Positions 1 through 11,048 of a stretch of 64,000 nucleotides of DNA are shown piece after piece (the first letter of the stretch is position 1; each line of letters starts with the position of its first letter). The stretch covers positions 455,997-519,996 of the forward strand of contig NZ_FMYH01000002.1 of the NCBI RefSeq assembly GCF_900096585.1. Direction: 5' to 3'. The notes below the pieces were generated by a model that saw only the letters and a list, made by a program, of their open reading frames with translations, was not told where the DNA came from and made no database searches. The stretch is from Sanguibacter gelidistatuariae (GTDB lineage: Bacteria > Actinomycetota > Actinomycetes > Actinomycetales > Cellulomonadaceae). The translations under genes were made by a program, and so were the position numbers.

Positions 1-394
1 ACCCGCAGGCGAGCACGACGACGTCCGCGTGCACCCGGCGCCCGCTCGCGGTGGCGACGGAGACCGAGTGGTCAGCGAGCGGGACGGGGTGCTCGAGGTG
101 CCGCGCGGCATCGCCGAGCACAAGCTCGTCGGCGAGCTGGGAGAGGTCGACGCCGAGCTCGTCGGTGAGCCACGCCGGCGCCCGCCGCGTGAACAGCTCC
201 TTGGACAGCGGCGGGCGGTCGTAGGGGGGCAGGCCCTCGGCCCCCAGTACTGTCAGATGCCCGGTGAAGCCGTGCCCGCGCAAGGCCGCGGCGGTCTGCG
301 TCCCGGCCAGACCAGCTCCGACGACAAGCACGGACCGTGGCGGGCGCACGCCCGGCTCGTCGGGGGCGGGCGTCGTGTGGTGCGTCGGTTCCAT
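1..394 (-). CDS. NAD(P)/FAD-dependent oxidoreductase, ferredoxin-reductase-like (partial)
   Basis: This reverse-strand reading frame runs off the left edge, so only the first 131 residues are seen. From ATG at 394 the protein has a short proline-rich leader, then a beta-strand with the dinucleotide-binding motif GAGLAG at residues 26-31. A PPYDRPPLSKEL segment follows, typical of rhodocoxin/putidaredoxin-reductase-like flavoproteins that move electrons from NAD(P)H to a ferredoxin. The last visible residues, VVVLACG, look like the end of the first FAD-binding strand pair. The family call comes from these motifs; the partner ferredoxin or P450 is not in the window. It is divergent from the DUF3017 gene with a short intergenic gap. 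Confidence 0.8.
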   Translation of the reverse strand, partial: MEPTHHTTPAPDEPGVRPPRSVLVVGAGLAGTQTAAALRGHGFTGHLTVLGAEGLPPYDRPPLSKELFTRRAPAWLTDELGVDLSQLADELVLGDAARHLEHPVPLADHSVSVATASGRRVHADVVVLACG

Positions 395-423
395 GGTCGC
401 AACGGTAGTCTCAGTGCGGTGAA

Positions 424-801
424 GTGCTCGTGGACGTGACAGGCAGCGTGATGGTCGACAACGGAAATCAGGTGCCGGCGCCCCAGAGCGCCGATGGCTT
501 GCCGACCCCGGACGTCCCGACCCCTCAGCGTCCCCGTACCCCCGCACCACGGCGGACCACAGCCATGTGGACCATCTGCGCAGCGGTCGTCGTCGTGGCG
601 GTCGTCACGCTCCTCGAGGGCGCGCGGCTAGGAGCCCTCGGCCTCGCCGGGGTACTGGTCGGCGCGGGGGTGGCTCGGCTCGTCGTCCCCGGCCCTGGAC
701 TGGTGGGCATCGCCATCCGCTCCCGCGGCCTCGACGCTGCGATGTACTTCTCTCTCGCCGCGGCCATCGCCGTGCTGGCGCAGACCGCCCCCAACATCTA
801 G
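424..801 (+). CDS. DUF3017 family membrane protein
   Basis: A 125-residue protein read from a GTG at 424; an ATG at 451 (MVDNGNQ) is an equally good or better start. About 45 hydrophilic, proline-rich residues precede three hydrophobic segments: AAVVVVAVVTLLEG, LGLAGVLVGAGVARLVV, and a last one ending in AIAVLAQTAP. The RSRGLDAAMYF stretch between the second and third segments fits the DUF3017 family. These small actinobacterial membrane proteins of unknown function usually lie next to folD and mdh. Here mdh is 1.5 kb downstream, separated by the convergent aquaporin gene, while folD is about 41 kb away. The family call is moderate; no activity can be inferred. Confidence 0.7.
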   Translation: MLVDVTGSVMVDNGNQVPAPQSADGLPTPDVPTPQRPRTPAPRRTTAMWTICAAVVVVAVVTLLEGARLGALGLAGVLVGAGVARLVVPGPGLVGIAIRSRGLDAAMYFSLAAAIAVLAQTAPNI

Positions 802-820
802 CACGGGCACCTGAACGCCG

Positions 821-862
821 ACGAGGTCGTCAATCTCGCTTGAGCGAGATAGACGACCTCGT
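821..862. terminator. Bidirectional hairpin terminator between DUF3017 gene and aquaporin
   Basis: Arms 821-840 and 843-862 pair over 20 bp with a single A-A mismatch and a 2-nt loop. It lies between two convergent genes, so it can serve both. There is no strong T-run, as is usual in high-GC actinobacteria. Confidence 0.75.
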
Positions 863-897
863 GGGGTGGAGCTGGTCGAGCGAGCGGACCGGTGGGG

Positions 898-2022
898 CTA
901 CTTCTTGTCGGACTCGCCGTTGTCGGACTCGGCGTCGGGCTCGGCGGCCTTGACCTCCTCGACCACGACAATCTCCTCGACCACGACCTCCTCGACGACC
1001 ACGTCGGAGGCCGCCGCGGCGTCCTCTTCGACCGCGATCTCGTCGAGCTCGAGGCCACCCTCGACCGCGACGTCGCCGTAGTAGACGTAGTCGACGACGG
1101 TCTCTTCACCCGCGAAGCCGCGGTAGAAGAGCGCGGCGATCGCGGCACCGACGAGCGGGGCGACCCAGAAGATCCAGACCTGGCTCAGCGCCCAGCCGTC
1201 GGAGAACAGCGCCGCGGCGAGCGAACGTGCCGGGTTGAGCGATCCGCCGTCGAACGGTGTGGCGAGCATCAGCAAGATGAAGAACGTGAGTCCGATGACG
1301 ATCGGGGCGGACTTGGCCTTCACGCGCTTGTCGGTCACCGCGAGGATCACGCCGACGAACAGGGCGGTCGCGATGACCTCCATGATCGCGACGGCGGTCA
1401 GGTCGAACTTTGTGAACGTCGGCAGGACGAGCTGACCGGAGTTGATCGCGTCGTTGATCTGCGCCTGGGTCGCACCCTGAGCCAGGTAGGGGGCGAAGAA
1501 CGCCTTCTGGGCCGAGGCGAAGGCGGGGGAGTGATCGCCGAAGCCGTTGGCCGTCGCCGAGAAGAAGTTCTTCAGGCTCGAGTAGGCCGCGGTGTCGCCG
1601 GTTGTGAGCGACTTCGGGATGGTGGCGAAGAGTGCGGCGGCCGCTGCGACCGCGCCGACGATCTGCGTGATCCAGTAGACCGGCACGAGCTTCCACGGCG
1701 TGCGGCCCGCGAGGGCGGCGCCGAAGGTCACGGCCGGATTGAAGTGGCCACCGGAGATGTGCCCGACGGCGGCGATGCCGGCGATCAGCGCGACGCCGAA
1801 GCCGAGCGCGACCTCGAGCGAGCCGATGCCCTGGAGGGAGGCGTAGAGCGCCATGCCCACACCCACGAACACCAGCAGGAAGGTTCCGAGCAGCTCGGCG
1901 CCGATGAGTGCGAACGGCGAGGACGTGAACAAGGCCGGTCGGGAGGAGTGCGCGTCGCGCTCGTGGTCGATGACCACGGTCTCCGTGATGGGTGTCTGCT
2001 GCGCAGAGGCGTCCTGAGACAT
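898..2022 (-). CDS. Aquaporin (MIP family) with long acidic C-terminal tail
   Basis: A 374-residue membrane channel of the major intrinsic protein family, expected to conduct water or small neutral solutes. Both half-helix signatures are present: GGHFNPAVTFG after the second transmembrane helix and GGSLNPARSLAAALF in the second half. The chosen start, ATG at 2022 (MSQDASAQ), follows an AGGATC-like ribosome site. Two features are unusual. About 55 extra residues between the third and fourth helices presumably form an external loop. After the last helix, about 65 residues are dominated by Glu/Val runs such as VVEEVVVEEIVVVEEV. An AqpZ-like water channel is more likely than GlpF, because no glycerol genes are nearby. 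Confidence 0.92.
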   Translation of the reverse strand: MSQDASAQQTPITETVVIDHERDAHSSRPALFTSSPFALIGAELLGTFLLVFVGVGMALYASLQGIGSLEVALGFGVALIAGIAAVGHISGGHFNPAVTFGAALAGRTPWKLVPVYWITQIVGAVAAAAALFATIPKSLTTGDTAAYSSLKNFFSATANGFGDHSPAFASAQKAFFAPYLAQGATQAQINDAINSGQLVLPTFTKFDLTAVAIMEVIATALFVGVILAVTDKRVKAKSAPIVIGLTFFILLMLATPFDGGSLNPARSLAAALFSDGWALSQVWIFWVAPLVGAAIAALFYRGFAGEETVVDYVYYGDVAVEGGLELDEIAVEEDAAAASDVVVEEVVVEEIVVVEEVKAAEPDAESDNGESDKK

Positions 2023-2108
2023 GATGATCCTGTCGTGTGGAGGAGAGAGGTTCTCAAAGAGATGGGCCGAACAGATGAACCGTAGCGCTGCCTCGACGGC
2101 ATGCATAG

Positions 2109-3275
<1,167 letters not shown>

Positions 3276-3291
3276 CGGACTGCTCGGACCC

Positions 3292-3942
3292 ATGCGCGTC
3301 GCGATCCCCGTGTTCCCTCGGTTCACGAGCCTCGACATCATCGGCCCGTACCAGGTCCTGGTGAACCTGCCGGACGTGGAGGTCGTCCTCGTCGCAGAGT
3401 CCACGGGGATCGTGACGGACGACCGTGGTCTGATCAAGCTGTCCGTCGACGCGACCTTCGACGACGTCGACCACGCGGACGTCCTGGTGGTCCCGGGCGG
3501 CCCGGGGTCCAGGGTGCACGGAGACATGCCCGAGATGCTCGCCTGGATCCAGCACATCCACGCCTCGACCACCTGGACGACGTCGGTCTGCACCGGATCG
3601 TTGTTGCTGGGAGCGGCGGGGCTGCTCGACGGATTGACGGCGACCACGCACTTCTCGGCGGTCCGTGAGCTCCAGGCATGGGGAGCGACCTACGTCCCCG
3701 ACCGTGTGGTCACCCAGGGCAAGATCATCACCGCCGCCGGGGTCTCGTCCGGGATCGACATGGCGCTGACCCTCGCCGCACTGCTCACCGATCAGGTGAC
3801 GGCCGAGGCCATCCAGCTGTTGATCGAGTACGACCCTCAGCCTCCGTTCGCGGGCGGATCGGTCGCCTCGGCCTCCGAAGGCGCGCTCGCCAAGGTCCGA
3901 GCGCGGCTCGGGTCGGGCTGGGAGCCCTACGGGGTCACCTGA
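3292..3942 (+). CDS. DJ-1/PfpI family protein
   Basis: A 216-residue protein of the DJ-1/PfpI class I glutamine-amidotransferase-like superfamily. It starts directly with the fold's first strand (MRVAIPVFPRFTSLDIIGPYQ). The nucleophile-elbow cysteine is in TSVCTGSLLLGAAGLL at about residue 100. LVVPGGPGSR and TTHFSAVREL are the other conserved loops. The SLDIIGPYQVL start and TTHFSA motif resemble isonitrile hydratase and GlxA-type sensor domains, but no C-terminal DNA-binding domain is present. The substrate is therefore unknown. It follows mdh by 16 nt, so co-transcription is likely. Confidence 0.85.
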   Translation: MRVAIPVFPRFTSLDIIGPYQVLVNLPDVEVVLVAESTGIVTDDRGLIKLSVDATFDDVDHADVLVVPGGPGSRVHGDMPEMLAWIQHIHASTTWTTSVCTGSLLLGAAGLLDGLTATTHFSAVRELQAWGATYVPDRVVTQGKIITAAGVSSGIDMALTLAALLTDQVTAEAIQLLIEYDPQPPFAGGSVASASEGALAKVRARLGSGWEPYGVT

Positions 3943-4062
3943 TCGAGTGGTCGGCAGCCGACATGCGCCCAATAATGGGATGAATCAACTGCAAGAATGA
4001 TGTGCGTTTTCATCCCGTATCGACCGCATTTTTGAACACCTTCAGGAACCGGTCTGCAACAA

Positions 4063-4096
4063 AATCCGCGTTGCTTGCTGCAACTTGCAGCAACGC
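4063..4096 (+). promoter_or_regulatory. Inverted repeat upstream of amylopullulanase, candidate operator
   Basis: TTGCTGCAA (4075-4083) and TTGCAGCAA (4085-4093) are perfect reverse complements separated by one base. A wider CGCGTTGCT/AGCAACGCG pairing surrounds them. The element is 65-95 bp upstream of the chosen ATG at 4158. TTGCnGCAA-like half sites are known from actinobacterial LacI-type maltose regulators, so a maltodextrin-responsive repressor is a reasonable inference; the regulator itself is not shown. Confidence 0.5.
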
Positions 4097-4157
4097 GTAC
4101 TGTCTGGCCCAATCAGTGATGCGCGCAACGATGCGCGCTTCGACGAAGGGGTCGTGC

Positions 4158-7100
4158 ATGGTCCAGCCAGGTTTCCGTCTTTCCGCGTTGTCTCGAAGGT
4201 CCCGTCAGGTGCCGGCCCTCCTCGCGGCCACCGCGCTGGCGAGCGCGAGCCTGGTGGCACTCCCGGCGGCTGCGCCGGCGTCGGCCGCCCCGCCGGTCTA
4301 TCGCCTTGTGGGTGATCTCCAGAGCGAGCTCGGGTGTGCAGCCGACTGGCTACCGGAGTGCATCGATGGCGAGCTCGTGGCGAGCACCATCGACGGCCTC
4401 TTCGCTGGCGAGTTCTCGCTGCCGGGCGGGTCCTACGAGTTCAAGGTGCTCTCCGGAGGGACCTGGGACGACCAGGCCTGGGGTCGCGCGGGCGCGACCG
4501 GACCGGACGCGGCCAACATCCGCCTCACGGTCGCCGGTGACACGACCATGACGGTCGTCTTCGACGAGGTGAGCGGCCGGACGAGCATCGTCCCCGTTGA
4601 TCCCGTAGCCGCCCCGGTCGAGGCCGACGCGCCCGCCCCGGTCCGCCAGCCGGGCAGCGACGAGCAGTTCTACTTCGTCCTGACCGACCGCTTCGCCAAC
4701 GGCGACCCGTCGAATGACAACGGCCACATCATCGTCGACGGCACCGCCTCGGCCGACCGCGCGGTCACCGGCTTCGACCCGACGGACAAGGGCTTCTACC
4801 ACGGAGGAGACATCGCGGGCCTGCGCAACAACCTCGACTACATCGAGGGCCTCGGGACGACCGCGATCTGGCTCACGCCGTCGTTCAAGAACAACGCCGT
4901 CCAGGGGACCGGCGATGACATGTCCGCTGGGTACCACGGCTACTGGGTCACCGACTTCACGCAGATCGACCCGCACCTGGGGACGAACGCCGAGCTCGAT
5001 GCCCTCATCGACGACGCGCACGCGCGCGGCATGAAGGTCTACTTCGACATCATCGCCAACCACACTGCGGACATCATCGACTACAAGGAGGGTGTCTACA
5101 CCTTCCGTGCGCCGCCCGAGGAGCCGTACACGCCGTCCATCCCGGCGGGCCTGGAGACGATCAAGCAGCCCACGTGGCTCAACGACACGAGCTTCTACAA
5201 CAACCGCGGCAACTCCACCTGGGAGGGTCCGTCGGTCATCCTCGGTGACTTCGACGGCCTCGACGACCTCGACACCTCGCAGCAGCCCGTCGTCGACGGC
5301 TTCATCGACATCTACACGTTCTGGGCGAAGTCCGGGATCGATGGCTTCCGCATCGACACGGTCAAGCACGTCGACTTCTCCTTCTGGGAGCAGTGGACCA
5401 CGGCGATCAAGGCCGCCACGACGGACAACCCCGACTTCTTCATGTTCGGCGAGATCTATGACGCCGACCCCAGCAAGCTCTCGCCCTATGTGCGGGGCAC
5501 CGACATGGACTCGGTCCTCGACTTCACCTACCAGTCCGCAGCCTCGTCCTACGCGAACGGCAACACCGCCAAGGGCCTGCAGCTCCTCTTCGCCGGCGAC
5601 GACTACTACACGACGGCCACGAAGAACGCCTACGCGCTGCCCACCTTCCTGGGCAACCACGACATGGGCCGACTCGGCTTCGTCGTCAAGGACCAGCCCG
5701 ATGCGCTCGAGCGCAGCGAGCTGGCGCACTCCCTGATGTATCTCACCCGCGGCCAGCCGGTCGTCTACTACGGCGACGAGCAGGGCTTCGTCGGCAGCAG
5801 CGGAGACGGCAAGGACAAGAACGCCCGCCAGTCGCTCTTCGACTCCCAGGTCCCCGAGTTCAACAACCAGGTGCTCCTGGACGGCTCCTCGGGCGCCGGC
5901 GACCACTACTCCACGAGCGGGGCGCTCTACACCCACATCGCTGAGCTGGCAGCGCTCCGCACGGCCAACCCGGCGCTGTCCGACGGCGCGCAGATCGAGC
6001 AGTACGTCTCCGCCGGGACGGGGATCTACGCCTTCTCGCGCGTGGACACCGCCGCTGCCGCGCCGGTCGAGTACGTCGTCGCCGTGAACAACGCGACCGA
6101 GGAGAAGACGGCCGAGCTGACCGCGCTGACCCCGTCCGCGGCCTTCGCCCCGCTCTACGGGACCACCGCAGGCGAGTCGTCCGACACCGACGGCACGCTG
6201 TCGGTGACCGTCCCGGCGCTCTCCGCCGTCGTCCTGGTGGCCGGCTCGCCGATCACTGCGGACACCACGGCGATCGCACCGACATTCACCACCCCGACTC
6301 TCGGTCAGGGCCTCGCCGGTCTCCAGGAGATCACGGTAGACCTCGGGACGGAGCGCTACGCGGAGACGTCGATCTCCTACCGGGTCGCAGGCGCGAGCGC
6401 CTGGACCCTGCTCGGGACCGTCGACGACGGCGCACCCCGCCTCTTCCAGGACATGAGCGCCCTCGCGCCCGGGACGGTCATGGAGTACCGCGCCGTCGTG
6501 CGCGACGCCGCCGGCAACCTGACCCAGGCCGTCACCTCCGCGAGCATCGGGGACGACCACGGCACGGGGACCCCCGTCGAGGTCGACCCGAGCGACCGGC
6601 TTACCATCCCGGGCAGCCACGGCGCTTCGATGGGCTGCGCCGGCTGGGACCCGGCGTGCTTCGACGCCGAGCTCCTCAAGGGCGCGAACGGCCTCTACTC
6701 GGGCACCTTCGACGTCACGGCCGGGACCTACGAGCACAAGTACGCCTTCGGCGGTGACTGGAGCAACAACTTCGGTGTCGGCGGCGTCCACAACTCGACC
6801 ACCGGGAACTACTCCTACACCCACCCCGGGGGAGAGCGGACGTTCTACTTCGACCCCGCCACCAAGCTCGGGACGAGCGTGCCAGCAGGTTCGCCGCTCT
6901 ACACGCTGGCCGGAAACTTCCAGACTCAGCTCGGCTGTGCCGCGGACTACTCCGACGCCTGCATCGGCGGCGAGCTCACGCCGGGCACCGACGGCACGTA
7001 CACCTACGCCACGGACAAGCTCACGCCGGGGACCTACAAAGCCAAGGCGATCCAGGACCTGTCCTGGGACACGAGCTTCGGGGACGTCTCCGGAGCTGAC

Positions 7101-10100
7101 GTGACCTTCACGGTCACCGCCGAGTCGCCGCTCGTCACGTTCACCTTCGACCCGGTGACCTCGGTGCTGACCGCCGTGGCTGCCGCGCCCCCGGTGACCG
7201 AGGGACCGGCCCCGCTCCGGGACGTCACGGTCTCGATCGCGGGCACCGTCAACACCGCGATGGGATGCGTCGCGAACTGGAAGGAGACCTGCGTCGAGGC
7301 CGAGCTCACCAACCGCACCGGCTCGGTGTTCTCCCAGTCCTTCGACCTGCCCGCCGGCACCTACGAGTACAAGGCGGTCATCAGCCACTCCTGGGGCGAG
7401 AGCTACGGGCTGACCCGGGTCTCGGGCGGGGACAACATCTCCTTCACCCTTCCGACCGACGCCACGGTGACCTTCGTCTACGACGACGCCTCGCACTTCG
7501 TCACGCACTTCTTCGACGGCAGCACCCAGGGCCGGATCGCGGTGGCCGCCGGAAGCTTCCAGAGCGAGCAGGGCTGCGCCGCGGACTGGGACCCCGCGTG
7601 CCTGGCGTCCTGGCTGCAGAACTACGACCGCGACAGAAAGGTCTACCACCTGGAGACCGACCGTCTCCCGGCGGGCACCTATGACGCCAAGGCGGTCTTC
7701 GGACTGACCTGGGACGAGGCCTACCCGGGCGGCAACGTCACCTTCATCGTGCCCACCGACTGGGCGAAGATGATCTTCCGCTTCGACCTCGAGCTCCAGG
7801 AGCTGGTGATCGCCGCGGACGACTCCGTCCCCGGAGATGGCGACCGGGCCTACTGGCTCGATGCGCAGACCCTCGCCATCCCGACGTCGGCCCTCCCGGC
7901 GGGCGCGGACCTCGCTGACCGGACGTGGACCCTGCACGGCGCCCCGACCGGTGGGATCACCGTCGCCGAAGGCGCCGTGACCACCCCGGTCGGAGGCGTC
8001 GACCTACCGCTGACCCTGCTCGATGGCGGCCTGCCCGCCGACCTCCGCGCGGCCTACCCGCACGTGGCGGGCTACCTCGCGCTGCGCCTCGGCGACGACG
8101 TCGACGCCGCCCAGGTGGCCGACGTCCTGACCGGCGAGCTGCGCCTGACGCAGTCCGGCCCGGACGCGCTGGAGTACTCCACCGGCGTGCAGATCGCGGG
8201 CGTGCTCGACGACCAGTTCACGGTCGACGCGGGCCGCGCGCTAGGCGCGACGTGGGCCGGCGCCGTGCCGAGCCTGGCACTGTGGGCCCCGACCGCGAAG
8301 TCCGTGACCGCGACCGTCTGGCCCGAGGGCAACGGCACCGCCACGGGCGAGGCAGTCAAGGTCTCGGCCACCCGGCAGAGCGACGGCACGTGGACCACCC
8401 CAGGTCAGGGAAGCTGGAAGAACGCCGCGTACGTCTACGACGTCGAGGTGTTTGTCCACTCGACCGGGGCGGTCGAGCACAACGTGGTCACCGACCCGTA
8501 CTCGGTCGGTCTCACGCTCAACTCGAAGCAGTCCGTCCTGGTCGACCTCGCCGACCCGGCGTTCGCGCCGACCCTGTGGTCGCAGACGCCGGCCCCGATC
8601 GTCGAGCGGGACGTGGACCGCAGCATCTACGAGCTGCACGTGCGTGACTTCTCGATCACCGACACGTCAGTTCCGGAGGCCGAGCGCGGCACGTACAAGG
8701 CCTTCACCCGCGACTCCGCGGGGATGGAGCACCTGCGCACGCTGGCCGACGCCGGTATGAACACCGTCCACCTGCTGCCGACCTTCGACATCGCCACGAT
8801 CGAGGAGGACCGTTCCGTCCAGGCCGTGACCGGAGACCTGAGCGGCTTCGCAGCGGACTCGCCCGCCCAGCAGGCGGCCGTGACCGAGATCGCCGACACG
8901 GACGGTTTCAACTGGGGCTACGACCCGCTGCACTTCCAGGTCGCCGAGGGGTCCTACGCGACCGCCGGCAACCAGGAGGGCGGCGCTCGCACCGCGGAGT
9001 TCCGCTCTATGGTCGGCGCGCTGCACGGCAGCGGCCTGCAGGTCGTGCTCGACCAGGTGTTCAACCACACGGCGGCGAGCGGTCAGGACGACAGGTCGAT
9101 CCTTGACCGCGTCGTTCCCGGGTACTACCACCGCCTGAGCGCGACCGGGTCGGTCGAGACCTCGACCTGCTGCGAGAACGTCGCGACCGAGAACGCGATG
9201 GCCGAGCGGCTCATGGTCGACTCGGTCGTCACCTGGGCCCGTGACTACCACGTCGACGGCTTCCGCTTCGACCTCATGGGGCACCACTCGACCAGCAACA
9301 TGCTGGCCGTGCGCGCCGGGCTGGACGCCCTCACGCTCGCCGACGACGGGGTGGACGGATCCTCGATCTACCTCTACGGCGAGGGCTGGAACTTCGGCGA
9401 GATCGCGGACAACGCCCGCTTCACCCAGGCCACCCAGGGTCAGCTCGGCGGGACCGGCATCGGGACGTTCTCCGACCGCCTGCGCGACGCCGTGCACGGC
9501 GGCAGTCCGGTCGACGGCGCCTCGCTCTTCCAGCAGGGTTTCGGCACCGGCCTGGGAACAGACCCGAACGGGCTCCCCGCCCGCCAGGGTGACGACTCGA
9601 CCGTCAACGACGGCTCGGCCGAGGAGCTTGCGGACCTCGCCCACCAGAGCGACCTGGTCCGTCTGGGGCTCGCCGGGAACCTCCGGGCGTACTCCTTCGA
9701 GACGTCGTCGGGCGAGGTGCAGCGCGGCGATCAGATCGACTACCGCGGCGCGCCGGCCGGCTACGCCGACTCACCTGAAGAGGTCGTCAGCTATGTCGAC
9801 GCCCACGACAACGAGACGCTCTTCGACATCCTCACGCTCAAGCTGCCGCTCGACACGTCCATGGCGGACCGGGTGCGGATGAATACGCTGTCGCTGGCCA
9901 CGACCGCGCTCTCGCAGACGCCGTCGTTCTGGCACGCCGGGACAGACCTGCTGCGCAGCAAGTCCCTCGACCGGGACAGCTACAACTCCGGTGACCACTT
10001 CAACGCGATCGACTGGACAGGCACCCAGAACAACTTCGGGATGGGGCTGCCGCTCGAGGGCAAGAACGGTGAGAGCTGGGATGTGCAGGGACCGCTGCTG

Positions 10101-10970
10101 GCCAACCCGGCGCTCAAGCCCGCGACCGCGGACATCACGACCGCGACCCAGGGCGCTCAGGACCTGCTGCGGCTGCGCTACTCCACGCCGCTGTTCCGGC
10201 TCGGGACCGGTGCGTCGATCCAGGAGAAGGTCACCTTCCCCGGATCGGGCACCGGAGCGGTTCCCGGCGTGATCGTCATGCGGGTAGACGACACCGTCGG
10301 AGCCGACGTCGACCCCGCGCTGGCCGGCATGCTCGTCGTCTTCAACGCGAGCCCGTCCGCGGTCACCCAGACCGTGGACGGCCTCGTCGGGCACGAGCTG
10401 ACGCTCTCGCAAGTCCAGACGGACGGCACCGACCCGGTGGTCCGCACGACGGCGTGGGACGCGACCGCCGGTCAGGTCACCGTGCCGGCACGCACGGTCG
10501 CGGTCCTCGAAGAGGTCCAGGCGACCGACCCGGTGGACCCGGTGGACCCCGTCGACCCGTCGGCGCCCACGGCGAGCGTGTCGCTCTCGGCGACGTCGGT
10601 CCGTCCGGGTGAGACGGTCACCGTGACCGGCTCCGGCTTCGCGCCGGGCGAGACCGTGCAGGTGTGGATCCACTCCACCCCGCAGCTGCTCGCCGCCCGG
10701 GTGGCGGGCGCTGACGGCACGTTCACGGCGGCGGTGACCGTCCCGGTCGACGCGACCGTCGGCAAGCACGCGATCCGGGTGGTCGGTCTGACCTCCGCGC
10801 TCGAGGCCAGCGCCCCGCTCACGGTGGTCGCCGTGGTCGGTGGCGGTGGGGAGCTCGGCACGACCGGGTTCTCGCCGATCATCGGCGTCGCCGGGGTGCT
10901 CCTGCTCATCCTCGGGGCGGGTGTCTACCTCACGGCCCGCAACCGCCGGGAGGAGCTGGACACGCTCTGA
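4158..10970 (+). CDS. Secreted, surface-anchored bifunctional amylopullulanase
   Basis: A 2270-residue starch/pullulan-degrading enzyme. ATG 4158 is chosen because it opens a classical signal peptide ending in ASA; upstream ATGs in frame add only an implausible leader. Order of parts: a starch-binding X25-type module (about 45-150); a first GH13 alpha-amylase domain (about 168-700) with catalytic Asp in [10 protein letters not shown], Glu in MFGEIYD and Asp in LGNHDMGR; an Fn3-like segment (about 705-800); four more X25-like modules starting near 815, 914, 1021 and 1125, each with the paired-Cys pattern GCAADW...C; a CBM48 module (from about 1363); and a second GH13 pullulanase domain with [26 protein letters not shown] and [18 protein letters not shown] linker, an Ig/TIG-like domain, LGTTG, a membrane helix and a basic tail follow. 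Bifunctionality is inferred from two intact GH13 catalytic triads. Confidence 0.93.
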   Translation: MVQPGFRLSALSRRSRQVPALLAATALASASLVALPAAAPASAAPPVYRLVGDLQSELGCAADWLPECIDGELVASTIDGLFAGEFSLPGGSYEFKVLSGGTWDDQAWGRAGATGPDAANIRLTVAGDTTMTVVFDEVSGRTSIVPVDPVAAPVEADAPAPVRQPGSDEQFYFVLTDRFANGDPSNDNGHIIVDGTASADRAVTGFDPTDKGFYHGGDIAGLRNNLDYIEGLGTTAIWLTPSFKNNAVQGTGDDMSAGYHGYWVTDFTQIDPHLGTNAELDALIDDAHARGMKVYFDIIANHTADIIDYKEGVYTFRAPPEEPYTPSIPAGLETIKQPTWLNDTSFYNNRGNSTWEGPSVILGDFDGLDDLDTSQQPVVDGFIDIYTFWAKSGIDGFRIDTVKHVDFSFWEQWTTAIKAATTDNPDFFMFGEIYDADPSKLSPYVRGTDMDSVLDFTYQSAASSYANGNTAKGLQLLFAGDDYYTTATKNAYALPTFLGNHDMGRLGFVVKDQPDALERSELAHSLMYLTRGQPVVYYGDEQGFVGSSGDGKDKNARQSLFDSQVPEFNNQVLLDGSSGAGDHYSTSGALYTHIAELAALRTANPALSDGAQIEQYVSAGTGIYAFSRVDTAAAAPVEYVVAVNNATEEKTAELTALTPSAAFAPLYGTTAGESSDTDGTLSVTVPALSAVVLVAGSPITADTTAIAPTFTTPTLGQGLAGLQEITVDLGTERYAETSISYRVAGASAWTLLGTVDDGAPRLFQDMSALAPGTVMEYRAVVRDAAGNLTQAVTSASIGDDHGTGTPVEVDPSDRLTIPGSHGASMGCAGWDPACFDAELLKGANGLYSGTFDVTAGTYEHKYAFGGDWSNNFGVGGVHNSTTGNYSYTHPGGERTFYFDPATKLGTSVPAGSPLYTLAGNFQTQLGCAADYSDACIGGELTPGTDGTYTYATDKLTPGTYKAKAIQDLSWDTSFGDVSGADVTFTVTAESPLVTFTFDPVTSVLTAVAAAPPVTEGPAPLRDVTVSIAGTVNTAMGCVANWKETCVEAELTNRTGSVFSQSFDLPAGTYEYKAVISHSWGESYGLTRVSGGDNISFTLPTDATVTFVYDDASHFVTHFFDGSTQGRIAVAAGSFQSEQGCAADWDPACLASWLQNYDRDRKVYHLETDRLPAGTYDAKAVFGLTWDEAYPGGNVTFIVPTDWAKMIFRFDLELQELVIAADDSVPGDGDRAYWLDAQTLAIPTSALPAGADLADRTWTLHGAPTGGITVAEGAVTTPVGGVDLPLTLLDGGLPADLRAAYPHVAGYLALRLGDDVDAAQVADVLTGELRLTQSGPDALEYSTGVQIAGVLDDQFTVDAGRALGATWAGAVPSLALWAPTAKSVTATVWPEGNGTATGEAVKVSATRQSDGTWTTPGQGSWKNAAYVYDVEVFVHSTGAVEHNVVTDPYSVGLTLNSKQSVLVDLADPAFAPTLWSQTPAPIVERDVDRSIYELHVRDFSITDTSVPEAERGTYKAFTRDSAGMEHLRTLADAGMNTVHLLPTFDIATIEEDRSVQAVTGDLSGFAADSPAQQAAVTEIADTDGFNWGYDPLHFQVAEGSYATAGNQEGGARTAEFRSMVGALHGSGLQVVLDQVFNHTAASGQDDRSILDRVVPGYYHRLSATGSVETSTCCENVATENAMAERLMVDSVVTWARDYHVDGFRFDLMGHHSTSNMLAVRAGLDALTLADDGVDGSSIYLYGEGWNFGEIADNARFTQATQGQLGGTGIGTFSDRLRDAVHGGSPVDGASLFQQGFGTGLGTDPNGLPARQGDDSTVNDGSAEELADLAHQSDLVRLGLAGNLRAYSFETSSGEVQRGDQIDYRGAPAGYADSPEEVVSYVDAHDNETLFDILTLKLPLDTSMADRVRMNTLSLATTALSQTPSFWHAGTDLLRSKSLDRDSYNSGDHFNAIDWTGTQNNFGMGLPLEGKNGESWDVQGPLLANPALKPATADITTATQGAQDLLRLRYSTPLFRLGTGASIQEKVTFPGSGTGAVPGVIVMRVDDTVGADVDPALAGMLVVFNASPSAVTQTVDGLVGHELTLSQVQTDGTDPVVRTTAWDATAGQVTVPARTVAVLEEVQATDPVDPVDPVDPSAPTASVSLSATSVRPGETVTVTGSGFAPGETVQVWIHSTPQLLAARVAGADGTFTAAVTVPVDATVGKHAIRVVGLTSALEASAPLTVVAVVGGGGELGTTGFSPIIGVAGVLLLILGAGVYLTARNRREELDTL
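10528..10560 (+). repeat. Tandem 9-bp coding repeat (DPV linker)
   Basis: Nine-base units encoding Asp-Pro-Val are repeated three times and followed by Asp-Pro, between the pullulanase domain and the C-terminal Ig-like domain. It is a flexible linker and a likely site of length variation. Confidence 0.8.
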
Positions 10971-10977
10971 CAACGAT

Positions 10978-11015
10978 GCGGGGCCCGGATCCGACGTGCT
11001 GGATCCGGGCCCCGC
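10978..11015. terminator. Strong bidirectional terminator hairpin
   Basis: GCGGGGCCCGGATCC (10978-10992) pairs perfectly with GGATCCGGGCCCCGC (11001-11015) over an 8-nt loop. It lies between the convergent amylopullulanase and discoidin/beta-helix genes. Confidence 0.85.
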
Positions 11016-11048
11016 GCCGAGCAGAGGGCCATCAGGTCGTGATGTCCC

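Noticed and set aside
892-2085. Plus-strand open frame of 397 codons.
   Set aside because: It mirrors the aquaporin gene, which has clear NPA motifs; the plus-strand product is Asp/Arg/Glu-rich without any recognisable fold.
4350-7937. Long open frame of about 1195 codons on the reverse strand.
   Set aside because: It lies opposite the amylopullulanase gene, has no family motifs, is rich in Arg/Gly/Val low-complexity sequence, and reflects GC-biased third positions of the real gene.
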